Source: Vibrio ponticus (GTDB taxonomy: Bacteria; Pseudomonadota; Gammaproteobacteria; Enterobacterales; Vibrionaceae). From it: a DNA stretch of 64,000 nt. The notes beneath the pieces were generated by a model. The model searched no databases and had not been told where the DNA came from. It saw nothing but the letters and a program-made list of their open reading frames with translations. The DNA lies in contig NZ_AP019658.1 of NCBI RefSeq assembly GCF_009938225.1, positions 434,001 to 498,000 on the forward strand. Reading direction: 5' to 3'. Both the position numbers and the translations under genes were made by a program. This document shows, one piece after another, positions 49,471 to 58,967 of this stretch (positions within the stretch are counted from its first letter, which is position 1; each line of letters starts with the position of its first letter).

Positions 49471-50115
49471 ATGAATAAACGTAAAGTAGGCAGACCGAGT
49501 AATAAGACTCAGGCGCGCGACAAGTTAATTGCAGCAGCTCGAGATCTTTTTATCGTCATGGCGTATGACAAAGTTTCGATTCGTTTACTAGCCAGCAAAG
49601 CGCAAGTGGATAGCTCATTGATTCGCTATTACTTTGGCAATAAAGAAGGCTTGTTTGAAACCATGCTACGAGAAACCTTAGAGCCGATTAACCAGCGTAT
49701 GGGGAATTTGCAGAAGGAAATCAGTCAGGGTAATTTAGTCAGTATTATGCGCACTTATTATCAAGAGATGAGCAAAAATCCGCAGTTTCCTCGTTTGATT
49801 TTGCAAGTGATGAATATGCCCGAATCGATGGTACAGCGCCGCTTATTAGAAAAGGTCATCGCAGATATCGCGAAACCAATTCAAACCGTAATGTTTGATA
49901 AATTACTTGAAAAAGGGGTAATACGTAGCGATCTTGATGCGAATTTATGTCGAGTGTCATTTATTTCGCTGATGGTGTTTCCATTTGTTGCTCCACCATC
50001 AATGCTAGCCATACATGGCGTACAGCTGAGTGATGACTTTTTAGAGCAGTTATTGGAGCATAATATTAAATTGTTGACGCAGGGGATGTTCCAAACGCCA
50101 CAGCAAGCCATTTAG
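49471..50115 (+). CDS. TetR family transcriptional regulator
   Basis: TetR-type repressor of 214 residues. The N-terminal helix-turn-helix is clear (LIAAARDLFIVMAYDKVSIRLLASKAQVDSSLIRYYFGNKEGLFETML). The C-terminal ligand domain is unassigned. It lies downstream of the adhesin terminator and converges with the DUF3024 gene, overlapping its end by 4 nt. Targets are unknown. Confidence 0.88.
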   Translation: MNKRKVGRPSNKTQARDKLIAAARDLFIVMAYDKVSIRLLASKAQVDSSLIRYYFGNKEGLFETMLRETLEPINQRMGNLQKEISQGNLVSIMRTYYQEMSKNPQFPRLILQVMNMPESMVQRRLLEKVIADIAKPIQTVMFDKLLEKGVIRSDLDANLCRVSFISLMVFPFVAPPSMLAIHGVQLSDDFLEQLLEHNIKLLTQGMFQTPQQAI

Positions 50116-50465
50116 TCATCCCAAAACAGCGACTTTGGATCTTTATCGATCTCGCGCATCAGGGCGGTGAGGTCAATACTCTGGGGCAAAAACGGATAGG
50201 GGAGCCAAATCTCATCATCCTGTTCATCAGCCATGTACAGACACCACAAACTGGACTCGTCATCCCACAATATTTTGGCTACTTGTGAGGTGTAGTCGCA
50301 GTGGGCGGAATCCAATAAGTAGTGCTGTTTAAAGAACACCACGCCATTACTGATCGGCTCGAAACTCGCCTTACCTAATTCAGCTGGAAGGTTTTGATTG
50401 CGGCAACGACAGATAGTTTCAGCGCGGCTTTCCACCTGGCGCTGTAGTAAACTTACTAACCCCAT
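50112..50465 (-). CDS. DUF3024 family protein
   Basis: Protein of about 117 residues resembling DUF3024, with FFKQHYLLDSAHCDYTSQVAKILW and the C-terminal DKDPKSLFWDD. I start at the ATG at 50465 because GGAG lies 6 nt upstream; the frame is open further upstream but that part is unlike a protein start. Function unknown. It has no membrane segment. Its 3' end overlaps the TetR gene by 4 nt. Confidence 0.7.
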   Translation of the reverse strand: MGLVSLLQRQVESRAETICRCRNQNLPAELGKASFEPISNGVVFFKQHYLLDSAHCDYTSQVAKILWDDESSLWCLYMADEQDDEIWLPYPFLPQSIDLTALMREIDKDPKSLFWDD

Positions 50466-50654
50466 GTCATCTCCAGAACAACGGTCACTCTTGTTATAGT
50501 ATGGCTTAGATTTGATGGCGTCTGCACCCCCTTTCACAAAATTGTCATCAAACCGCCATATGCTAAGGCTGTTTTGTGAACGACTCTATTTCTAACTAAG
50601 TATTAGAAGAGCGTTCATAACTTCACTGAACCGCTTTAGTATTTGGAGAAACCT

Positions 50655-51470
50655 ATGTTACGAGTCGCCTTTGCTGCGCTTATCACCCTACCTTTTTGGA
50701 CACTTTCTGCATCAGCCAGCGAAATTAATGTTTCAGGTTCGACTTCTGTTGCGCGCGTAATGGATGTGCTAGCCGAGCAATATAACCAATCTCACCCGGA
50801 GACTTACATAGCAGTGCAGGGCATTGGGTCGACAGCAGGCATCACGTTAGTGAAAAAGGGCGTCGCGGAGCTTGGTATGAGCTCACGTTATCTTACCGAA
50901 AGTGAGCTGGATGAGTCACTGACAGTACAAACTATCGCGATGGATGGTTTAGCCGTGATTGTGCATCAATCGAACTCAGTGACAAATATTACTCGCGAGC
51001 AACTCTATGATGTGTACAAAGGTAAGATTACCAACTGGAAACAGCTAGGTGGTGCTGATCAAGAGATCGCGGTGGTAACGCGTGAAGCTTCTTCTGGCTC
51101 ACAATACAGCTTTGAGAGCTTGCTTGGCTTAACCAAAATGGTGAATGGTCAAATGGTTTCAGATGTTAACCCAGATAATTTAGTGGTAAACAGTAACAGC
51201 ATGGTAAAAACACTGGTTAACCATAACGACCAAGCGATTGGCTTTGTTTCGGTCGGCTCTGTCGATAGCTCGGTTAAAGCGATTAACTTTGAAGGGGTTG
51301 AGCCAACCAATAAAAACATCATGACCAGTAGCTATGAATTGGCTCGTCCATTCTTGGTACTGTACAAAACTGAAAAATTAGATGCGCAATCAAAGGATTT
51401 CGTTGACTATCTTGATAGTGCACAAGCGAAACAGCTGATCAATGAGTATGGCTATATAGCTACTAAATAA
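50655..51470 (+). CDS. PstS-like phosphate ABC transporter substrate-binding protein
   Basis: Periplasmic binding protein of about 271 residues. A signal peptide ending in ASAS precedes INVSGSTSVARVMDVLAEQY, the phosphate-binding N-terminal strand. QGIGSTAGI, MSSRYL and REASSGSQYSFE are further family phosphate-contact segments. No pst permease or ATPase genes are adjacent, so it is an orphan binding protein, possibly a high-affinity or sensing variant. The ATG at 50655 follows GGAG. Confidence 0.88.
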   Translation: MLRVAFAALITLPFWTLSASASEINVSGSTSVARVMDVLAEQYNQSHPETYIAVQGIGSTAGITLVKKGVAELGMSSRYLTESELDESLTVQTIAMDGLAVIVHQSNSVTNITREQLYDVYKGKITNWKQLGGADQEIAVVTREASSGSQYSFESLLGLTKMVNGQMVSDVNPDNLVVNSNSMVKTLVNHNDQAIGFVSVGSVDSSVKAINFEGVEPTNKNIMTSSYELARPFLVLYKTEKLDAQSKDFVDYLDSAQAKQLINEYGYIATK

Positions 51471-51511
51471 CGGGATGTGCGGTTAGCCTAACTTGGACAA
51501 CAAGCAATAAA

Positions 51512-51540
51512 AAAGGAGAGCATGATTTGCTCTCCTTTAA
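51512..51540. terminator. Bidirectional terminator
   Basis: Perfect 11-bp stem AAAGGAGAGCA / TGCTCTCCTTT with a 5-nt loop, flanked by an A-run and a short T/A-run, between the converging PstS-like and MaoC-like genes. Confidence 0.85.
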
Positions 51541-51580
51541 AAATGTGTCGCTGAGTTTTCTCAGTGTTTGCTTCGCGGCA

Positions 51581-52258
51581 TTAGAAATGCAGTTGAATAA
51601 CCGATACGACTACTGCTGCTGGGCGGCGAACGCCTTCAATCTCAACTTTGATTTCACGCTCAATCTCTAAACCTTTCTTAATTGGTGTTACTTTAGAAAG
51701 GGTGCTCACTGCGCGAACGTTATTACCCGCTTTGACTGGGTAAGGGAAACGCACTTGGTTAAGACCAAGGTTTACCACCATTTTCGCCGTAGGGAACAGA
51801 GTGTTCTCCGGATCAACGCTATCGGTCATTTTTGGTAGCAGAGCCAATGTTAGAAAACCGTGTGCAATTGTGGTTTTAAAAGGTGATTCAGCGGCAGCGC
51901 GCTCAGGATCAGTGTGAATCCATTGCATATCTTCAGTCACTTGACCAAATTGGTTGATACGCTCTTGAGAGACGTGTACCCATTCACCAGTGTGAATCAC
52001 AGTATCAATTTTCTGTTCCAAATCCATATAAAGCGCTTGCGCTTCTGGCTTCATTTCAATTGGTTTTGGTTGAGGCGGCTCATCGTTAACTGCTGGCTGC
52101 TGAAGATCACGCAACCTAGTGAATAGGTGGCGGTTGTTCGCCTTATTCAGGAACTCACCCCAGTACTCACGTACAGCAGGGGACATCCATTGCATAAATT
52201 CAGATTGATGCTTGGAATTGTGTTCACTACGATGTTTAAACAAGTCTGCGACTTTCAT
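51581..52258 (-). CDS. MaoC/(R)-specific enoyl-CoA hydratase family protein
   Basis: Hot-dog-fold hydratase of 225 residues. The catalytic Asp-His pair is visible in TEDMQWIHTDPERA, followed by TTIAHGFLTLALLP, the family's second signature. An extension of about 80 residues precedes the domain. Members hydrate enoyl-CoA in beta-oxidation or supply (R)-3-hydroxyacyl-CoA for polyester or lipid synthesis. It is a lone gene, convergent with the PstS-like gene; the specific pathway is not indicated here. Confidence 0.85.
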   Translation of the reverse strand: MKVADLFKHRSEHNSKHQSEFMQWMSPAVREYWGEFLNKANNRHLFTRLRDLQQPAVNDEPPQPKPIEMKPEAQALYMDLEQKIDTVIHTGEWVHVSQERINQFGQVTEDMQWIHTDPERAAAESPFKTTIAHGFLTLALLPKMTDSVDPENTLFPTAKMVVNLGLNQVRFPYPVKAGNNVRAVSTLSKVTPIKKGLEIEREIKVEIEGVRRPAAVVVSVIQLHF

Positions 52259-52534
52259 AAAAACCTCAGAAAAATTGGGTAGCCTACGCTAATTGCACTA
52301 ATTTTGAAGCAACTCACAAATATCTGCAATGACTTTCGGGCGTACAACTGTTCTCTAAAACCATTAAATCTGTTTATATTCATATAGATAACAATAAAAC
52401 ACTATTTTATTAGATTGTGATGGATTAGAGTTTTTACTTAACTACAGCGACTAAATATCAGTCACTTACATAAAGCATAGCAGAATGCGGTGGTTGCTTT
52501 GTGACCGCTTGAACAATTAGCGAGAAATTATTGC

Positions 52535-52563
52535 TTTACAAGCGGATCGGCTGTCACTAATAT
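52535..52563 (+). promoter_or_regulatory. Promoter of the tRNA-Ser gene
   Basis: TTTACA at 52535-52540 and TAATAT at 52558-52563 with exact 17-nt spacing, ending 12 nt before the tRNA. The GC-rich discriminator (ACGTCCCGC) is typical of stringently controlled stable RNA promoters. The 317-nt gap from the MaoC gene otherwise holds nothing I recognise. Confidence 0.7.
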
Positions 52564-52575
52564 ACGTCCCGCAAC

Positions 52576-52666
52576 GGAGAGATGGCTGAGTGGTTGAAAG
52601 CACCGGTCTTGAAAACCGGCATACGTTAATAGCGTATCTAGGGTTCAAATCCCTATCTCTCCGCCA
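52576..52666 (+). tRNA. tRNA-Ser (anticodon UGA)
   Basis: Acceptor stem GGAGAGA (52576-52582) pairs with TCTCTCC (52656-52662), followed by discriminator G and an encoded CCA (52664-52666). The anticodon loop in CCGGTCTTGAAAACCGG gives TGA. A long variable arm (ATACGTTAATAGCGTAT) is typical of tRNA-Ser, and GGTTCAAATCC is the T loop. Confidence 0.97.
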
Positions 52667-52672
52667 CATTCA

Positions 52673-52703
52673 AAAAAGCCCGCTAACATCTAGCGGGCTT
52701 TTT
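52673..52703 (+). terminator. Rho-independent terminator after tRNA-Ser
   Basis: Stem AAAAAGCCCGCTA / TAGCGGGCTTTTT with a 5-nt loop, 6 nt after the tRNA. Confidence 0.92.
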
Positions 52704-52830
52704 GCTATCTGAAATCCAATAAATATTGGATTCAGAGCTGTAGCAAGAGTCCATTAGAGTGAAGCGAAAAAGCGTTGCCAACCGGAGGCGACTTAAGGCA
52801 AGGGAACGAAGGGTGCTCGCTCGCGAGCAT

Positions 52831-52905
52831 AAATCCCTAGTCGTGTGCGACTCCAACTCTCCGCCACATTCAAAACCCTAGTCGAAAGACTGGGGTTTTC
52901 TCGTT
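52831..52905 (+). repeat. tRNA-Ser 3'-end-like direct repeat, left copy (putative att)
   Basis: 75 nt that match 60106-60180 with only a few substitutions. It includes AAATCCCTAG and CTCTCCGCCACATTCAAAA, both resembling the tRNA-Ser 3' end and its flank, and ends in a terminator-like hairpin (CCCTAG...CTGGGGTTTTC). It marks the left boundary of the accessory segment. Confidence 0.75.
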
Positions 52906-52935
52906 TTAAGATGCTAAAAACTTGTGAAGGAATTC

Positions 52936-53021
52936 AAATCCCAGTCGTGTACGACCTCAGACTAGGCGTCCCCCTCACTTAGCAACATTCAGAAAACCTG
53001 CGAAGAAATTTGCAGGCTTTC
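52936..53021 (+). repeat. Degenerate additional copy of the tRNA-3'-end-like repeat
   Basis: AAATCCCAGTCGTGTACGAC repeats the start of the 75-nt unit with mismatches; after a small insertion, AACATTCAGAAAACC and a CCTGC/GCAGG hairpin followed by TTTCG match its end. It suggests more than one integration at this tRNA. Confidence 0.55.
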
Positions 53022-53418
53022 GTCGTTTCTGAGTCTTAAATTATCAAGTCGAAAGATTGAAATAGGCGTGTTGAGTTTAATGGCAGTCATAAGGCGAGAC
53101 CTGAGCCTAACGAGCGTATACAGTTATAATTGAAACGCCAATTATCGACGTAAATCTATACGTATTAGTAAGCCAAAAGTTCTCGTTTTTGTCCTAGTAA
53201 AATCTCGTAAGCCTATGAAATAAATGGGTATCTTCTCCATGGTCGACTTTTCTATGAGGTCTCTATAAATCCCTATTCTCGTTTTGCACCGAAGGTTAAT
53301 CTCACAGATGCAACCTTGCGCTTGTGCAACTTGTTGATTTTGCGTAAGGATTGTAGTGGTTTAATGATCCCGGATACCAAATTAGGTGGTAAAGTCTCCA
53401 CCATAAATGAGGTGTTCA

Positions 53419-54578
<1,160 letters not shown>

Positions 54579-54677
54579 CCACTACAGATTTTCCTTAGAA
54601 TACTGAAAAGTAAGGTGTCGGCTGGGGTATATTAATGAGAATTCAGCCTAATACACTGTTAGTTTTAAGGAGATACG

Positions 54678-55358
54678 ATGGAGTTAATGACAATACTTAA
54701 AGGAGCAACTACAGCTCTAAGTATAGTTAATAGTAAGTTAACAAACCGAAAAGCAGACCAAGCAATTATCGATCTGGCTAGCGGGAAAAAAGATGTAAAC
54801 GAAGTAGGTAAAGATAGTCATGAAATTTTTAGGTTTACGCTCTTGGTGGACTCTTTAAATAAAGCGTCCACTTATGCAAAAGCAAACCTTTTAAAAGACT
54901 TATATCTGGCATTCGATGCTGATGTAAAAAATGATGAAACCGATGATTTTTTCTTTGAAACGTTTTCAATTTTAGGTGAATTGTCCGACAGAGAGATCCA
55001 TATACTATATCTGTTGGAGCGTTACCACCTAGAAAACATTATAGATAAGCGCACAGATCCTCGATATGCCAAGTATTTCGAGGAAATTACAGATGAAGGC
55101 TTCGGTATGGGCGGAACCCCGTCAGATTCATTTTACTACTTCGCAGCAGATCATCTAGGTTTAGAGACTAAGTACTTAATTGGTTTGATGAAGCGACTTG
55201 AGCGCTCAGGTCTTATTGTGCCAACGGGTATTGATGGTAATGCCAAGTTTCAAGAGTACTCTCACACAGAGCTGTATCGAGAAATTAAAACTAGGCTAAT
55301 TATCGCAATGGAAAGTACGTACGGACAAACTAAGAAGTTGACTGCGGAAGAGCTATAA
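54678..55358 (+). CDS. Integron cassette gene 1, protein of unknown function
   Basis: Protein of 226 residues that I do not recognise. It is mostly helical and soluble, acidic in the middle, with a region (YYFAADHLGLETKYLIGLMKRLERSGLIVP) that could be a winged-helix or bundle segment. AAGGAG precedes the ATG. Its stop is 2 nt before an attC site, the standard layout of an integron cassette. The neighbouring cassettes carry defence-like genes, so a phage-defence role is possible but only by association. Confidence 0.75.
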   Translation: MELMTILKGATTALSIVNSKLTNRKADQAIIDLASGKKDVNEVGKDSHEIFRFTLLVDSLNKASTYAKANLLKDLYLAFDADVKNDETDDFFFETFSILGELSDREIHILYLLERYHLENIIDKRTDPRYAKYFEEITDEGFGMGGTPSDSFYYFAADHLGLETKYLIGLMKRLERSGLIVPTGIDGNAKFQEYSHTELYREIKTRLIIAMESTYGQTKKLTAEEL

Positions 55359-55360
55359 AA

Positions 55361-55484
55361 CTAACAAACAATTTAAGAGTGATTCACCACGCTTGGCAGT
55401 TTTGGTTTGGGTTAAGTCTAGTGTTTTCGGCGTCCAATTTGAGTGCAGTGGTAGCGTGGTTCACACCTTAATTGAGCGTTAGGT
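55361..55484 (+). other. attC recombination site 1 (integron cassette)
   Basis: It starts CTAACAA and ends GCGTTAGGT, matching the attC outer cores. The outer arms form an imperfect palindrome (CAATTTAAG..CCACGC against GCGTGG..CTTAATTG) with unpaired bases, as in attC hairpins. Length is 124 nt, in the Vibrio range. Confidence 0.85.
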
Positions 55485-55524
55485 GGTACAATGTTTTTAA
55501 TAATTTATACTTTAGGAGATAGTT

Positions 55525-56871
55525 TTGAAAATCACGGAAATAGCAGTAGAGAAACTATTTGGCGTATTCGACCATGTTATTCCTCTCAATCAGAAAGGTC
55601 AGATTACGATAGTAATAGGTGAGAACGGTTTAGGGAAAACTGTAATATTAGAAGCGGTTAATGCTTTGTTTGATGGTAAATACAGTTTTTTTGATAGTTT
55701 GGATTTTACAAAATTCACATTCAAATTTGATAATGGTGACAATTGGTATTTAACAAAAAAAGGTACTAGTGAATCTAGTTCGCTATTTATATCAAGGGCT
55801 AACAAAGATAGTAAGAAAGTTAAAGAACATAAGATATCAAGTGTAAGCCTAAACAAAAGAAAAACAATGTCGTCTATCGCAAGGCGTAGAGAGTTACGAG
55901 AACGAGAACTAGAATATCGGTGGATGATGGATCGAGATTCTTCATTTATTGATTTTGACGACTTTGATGAATTAGAAAGGAGGCATCACTATATCCAAAT
56001 GAAAAAGATGAAACATTCTTTTTGGAATGGTGAAGATGAGGTAAACCCTCCTAAATGGTTTATCGATGGTATAGAAAGCGTTGATGTTAAATTGATCGAA
56101 ACCCAAAGGGTCATGACAGCGAAAGAATCTGGAAGTGATTCTTATGTTAACACTGTACAGCGTTGTTCTGCCGAACTAAAACGGATGATTTCTTTAGTTG
56201 CCAAGCAATCGGCTGATACGACATCAATTCTTGACAGCACATATCCAAATCGACTTATTAAGAAACTTAAACAAGGCACAAATGATACTTTTGAAGACTT
56301 AAATTCAGCTTTAATAAAGCTAGATCAAAGACGTAAAATTCTATCATCGATTGGGTTGGTAATTGACTCTGAAGACTCAGATATTTTACAAATAAAAGAG
56401 AATCAAAAAGACTTGGTAGGGTTACTAAAGTTATACATTGACGATAGCCATGAAAAACTAGACCCTTTTGATTCATTAGCAAATAAAATCATCCTCCTAA
56501 AGGGTATTGTTAATAAAAGGTTTAAACATAAAACACTAGAAATCAGGCAAGGGAAAGGACTAGTGTTTAAGTCGACTGTTATAAAGAATAAAGTCGGGGA
56601 GTATGTTGATATACCATCTTCAAAGCTATCATCAGGTGAGCAAAATGAACTGATTTTGTTTTACAAATTGATATTTGAAGCTAAAGAAAATGATTTGTAC
56701 CTAATCGATGAACCTGAATTGTCCTTACATATTTCATGGCAGAATAAATTTATTCAAGACTTAAAAGATGTGACTGAAATGAATAAAGTTACAATAGTCA
56801 TTGCAACTCACTCTCCAGATATAATTGATGATAACTGGGATCTGAAAGTTGAGCTCGTGGGGGTTGAGTAA
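55525..56871 (+). CDS. AAA ATPase of a PARIS-like (AriA-type) defence pair
   Basis: ABC/AAA-type ATPase of 448 residues. The Walker A motif GENGLGKT is at residues 32-39, the SSGEQNE signature at about 370, and Walker B LYLIDEPELSLH at about 390-402, with a charged, coiled middle region, as in AAA_15/AAA_21 and OLD-like proteins. The start is TTG at 55525 with AGGAG upstream. It overlaps the next gene by 1 nt (TAATG). An AAA ATPase followed by a DUF4435 protein is the composition of the PARIS anti-phage system (AriA-AriB). It lies in integron cassette 2. Confidence 0.8.
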   Translation: MKITEIAVEKLFGVFDHVIPLNQKGQITIVIGENGLGKTVILEAVNALFDGKYSFFDSLDFTKFTFKFDNGDNWYLTKKGTSESSSLFISRANKDSKKVKEHKISSVSLNKRKTMSSIARRRELRERELEYRWMMDRDSSFIDFDDFDELERRHHYIQMKKMKHSFWNGEDEVNPPKWFIDGIESVDVKLIETQRVMTAKESGSDSYVNTVQRCSAELKRMISLVAKQSADTTSILDSTYPNRLIKKLKQGTNDTFEDLNSALIKLDQRRKILSSIGLVIDSEDSDILQIKENQKDLVGLLKLYIDDSHEKLDPFDSLANKIILLKGIVNKRFKHKTLEIRQGKGLVFKSTVIKNKVGEYVDIPSSKLSSGEQNELILFYKLIFEAKENDLYLIDEPELSLHISWQNKFIQDLKDVTEMNKVTIVIATHSPDIIDDNWDLKVELVGVE

Positions 56872-57773
56872 TGGAGAGATCAATGACTCCTCAGAGAATA
56901 GCTAACGCAATACTACTTGATAAAACCTTCGCTGGTTACCACCTGTTGGTCGAAGGTAAAAAAGATATAACACTGTATCGAAAGTTTATTGATCGGGACT
57001 CCTGTAAATTAAAACCTACTTTTGGTAAATATAAGCAGCGTGAAGTTTATGATATCTTGGAAGAGAGAGGGTTTAAAAATAAATTAGGAATTAGGGATGC
57101 AGATTTTATTCGAATGCCTAATAACCCTAAGTTTGATGCAAGCTATAATAAGTCGATTTTTCTAACTGATTATCATGACTCAGAAGGGATGATAGTCAAT
57201 AGCAATGCATTTAATGACTGGATTGTTTCCATTTCTAACGATAATGATATTACTAGCTTTAGTGAAAAAATTGGTGATATTTATGACCTAGCTTATCAGC
57301 TTTGTTTCCCGTTGGCATGTTTAAGGTTGGCAAATAAACGCTTCAATTTAGGTTTGAGCTTTAAGCCAGAGAAACCAGAAGGTAATAAATTTAAATTTAA
57401 AAAATTAATTTGCGACAAGAAATTTGATTTTCTAGGAGTGGATAATCTGATAAATGTTATTTGGGAATACTCTAAGAATAGAGGTAAGGAAGTTGCCACA
57501 AGAGCTGAAATCAAATTAAAGTTAGAACTTGTTATGGAAGAGCTGCAAGTGGACTTGCGGGAAGTAGTTAACGGGCATGATTTATGTGAAGTGTTATTTA
57601 TAGTGTGTTCAAAAGGTTTGAAGTCGAAAAGCAAGCTGCTAAATGATTCAGATTCCGTCGAAGAGATGCTAGCTTTGAGTTATGGTCATGCTTACTTTCA
57701 ACGCTCTAATTTATTTGAAAAAATTGATGAATGGCAGAAAAAGCAGGGTGTCTCGATAATTAGAACCCCATAA
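56871..57773 (+). CDS. DUF4435/TOPRIM-like effector of a PARIS-like (AriB-type) defence pair
   Basis: Protein of 300 residues matching DUF4435. TOPRIM-like catalytic residues are visible: Glu28 in LLVEGKKDI and the D-x-x-D pair D100/D103 in LTDYHDSEG. In PARIS the equivalent protein is a nuclease held by the ATPase and released on phage infection. The ATG overlaps the stop of the ATPase gene, so expression is coupled. The stop lies 6 nt before attC2. The assignment rests on domain composition; alternatives include another AAA-DUF4435 system. Confidence 0.78.
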   Translation: MERSMTPQRIANAILLDKTFAGYHLLVEGKKDITLYRKFIDRDSCKLKPTFGKYKQREVYDILEERGFKNKLGIRDADFIRMPNNPKFDASYNKSIFLTDYHDSEGMIVNSNAFNDWIVSISNDNDITSFSEKIGDIYDLAYQLCFPLACLRLANKRFNLGLSFKPEKPEGNKFKFKKLICDKKFDFLGVDNLINVIWEYSKNRGKEVATRAEIKLKLELVMEELQVDLREVVNGHDLCEVLFIVCSKGLKSKSKLLNDSDSVEEMLALSYGHAYFQRSNLFEKIDEWQKKQGVSIIRTP

Positions 57774-57805
57774 AACCACCTAACAAGAGACTATGGCGTC
57801 AATAG

Positions 57806-58762
57806 TTAATTTTTGGCGCTATTTTTATCCCACATTACACCGTCTCTTAGCATTGAATTTAGTATCACAACCATCTTTCTCATGCAGGCAACGATAGCCA
57901 CTTTTTTAGGTTTTCCTACCGCAAGTAATCGTTCATATGTGGCTTTGAAAATGGGGTTACACTGGATAGCCGACATCATCGCCATGTATAAAACGGTTCT
58001 CACTTGAGCTCGTCCACCTTGGATCATTCGCTTACCTTTGAGGCGACCGCTTTCTCTTGTTATTGGCGCAACGCCAATGAGAGAAGAGGCTTGTTTATTG
58101 GTGATATAACCGAGTTCAGGTACGTTACTGATGATAGAAGCGGCGACTATTTTTCCTACTCCTGGCATGCTTTGTAGTAACTCATTTTTGGCTTGGTACT
58201 CAGGGCAGGTATCGATAAGTTTTGTTATCTTTTCTTCTATTTTGGTTATCTGGTTTTTGAGTGCAGTTAAGATGGGTTTTATCGAAGAAGCAAGAGATTG
58301 GGGTAGAACTTGTATTCTGTTTTTCTCCATGGTTTGCATCGAGAGTAATTGATTGCGTCTAGTTACTAAGTCACTCATTAAGCGTATGTTTTCGCTTTTT
58401 AACTGAGTGAGTTTCGGTTGAATGGCTTCGGCATAGTGAGCAATAAGCGCCGCGTCTAATCGGTCGTTCTTGGCTCTTTGACCTATAGCGCCAGCGAACC
58501 TTTTTACATGCAAAGGGTTGGCGATAACATAAGGCAAATTGGCTTTGTCACAGGCTAGAATAAATGGCATTTCTAGTCGACCAGTCGCTTCGATAACGAC
58601 CCTTTGAGGCCGATGTTTTCTAATGGTTTTTATAGCATCGATGATACCTTTCTCAGTGTTTGGAACCGTGAAGTAAATATCGAGTGGACGGATGTAAATG
58701 TCTAATTGTGACTTGCCAGTATCAACGCCGACATTAATGTTTTGAAGTGTGTCTGTATTCAT
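57806..58762 (-). CDS. IS110-family DEDD transposase
   Basis: Recombinase of 318 residues. The N-terminal RuvC-like DEDD domain is visible (VGVDTGKSQLD, VIEATGR, KNDRLDAALIA), followed by a coiled coil and the C-terminal Tnp domain with the conserved Ser region (SMPGVGKIVAASI, ASSLIGVAPITRESGRLKGKR). No frameshift or stop damages it. Such enzymes insert at sequence-specific targets chosen by the bridge RNA of the element. Confidence 0.93.
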   Translation of the reverse strand: MNTDTLQNINVGVDTGKSQLDIYIRPLDIYFTVPNTEKGIIDAIKTIRKHRPQRVVIEATGRLEMPFILACDKANLPYVIANPLHVKRFAGAIGQRAKNDRLDAALIAHYAEAIQPKLTQLKSENIRLMSDLVTRRNQLLSMQTMEKNRIQVLPQSLASSIKPILTALKNQITKIEEKITKLIDTCPEYQAKNELLQSMPGVGKIVAASIISNVPELGYITNKQASSLIGVAPITRESGRLKGKRMIQGGRAQVRTVLYMAMMSAIQCNPIFKATYERLLAVGKPKKVAIVACMRKMVVILNSMLRDGVMWDKNSAKN

Positions 58763-58967
58763 AATAAGCTAACTCTTGCTTGCAAATGCGGGCTCGAGAC
58801 CCAGAAGACTATTCGAGTGTGGTGCTTGGAGTTCTATCAGGCGTTCGTACTTGTTACCGGTCTCTCATTAGAGGAGCCAACGTTTAATCGAACTACCAGA
58901 TAGAAGAACTTTAGTTGCAGCTAAAGTCTGGGTCTCGCCTTACCCGATTTGAGTGGTTATTATCCAT
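58763..58967 (-). ncRNA. Candidate IS110 bridge RNA (5' noncoding end)
   Basis: The 205 nt upstream of the transposase contain nested complementary segments: GAGACCCAGA (58796-58805) with TCTGGGTCTC (58927-58936), TTCTATC (58832-58838) with GATAGAA (58899-58905), and a separate hairpin CTTTAG TTGCAG CTAAAG (58909-58926). IS110-group elements encode the RNA that guides target and donor recognition here. I infer the RNA by position and structure only. Confidence 0.55.

Larger units (their letters stand above)
52704..53351. other. Accessory junction region after tRNA-Ser, no gene
   Basis: This 648-nt stretch holds no credible gene. It begins with a perfect palindrome (AATCCAATA AA TATTGGATT, about 52713-52732), then two tRNA-3'-end-like repeat copies listed separately, then AT-rich sequence up to the left end of the IS3 element. 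It looks like scar sequence from past integration events at the tRNA. Confidence 0.6.
57783..58967 (-). mobile_element. IS110-family element inserted in an attC site
   Basis: Ends are placed by comparing the interrupted attC2 with attC1. They lie within a 4-nt ambiguity (ACAA on both sides), so the element is about 1185 bp. It has no long terminal inverted repeats, as expected for IS110. It encodes one DEDD transposase on the minus strand with a long 5' noncoding part and a very short 3' one, the arrangement of the IS110 group. Confidence 0.85.

Noticed and set aside
52704..53351. A second tRNA gene in the region after tRNA-Ser
   Set aside because: Only 3'-end-like fragments and terminator hairpins are seen; no acceptor stem or anticodon arm can be completed.
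54648..54672. GTTAGTT-like sequence before cassette 1 as the right core of a further attC
   Set aside because: The last purine of the GTTRRRY core is missing (GTTAGTT), and no matching left arm is present between it and the IS3 element, so I cannot call it an attC; a truncated one remains possible.
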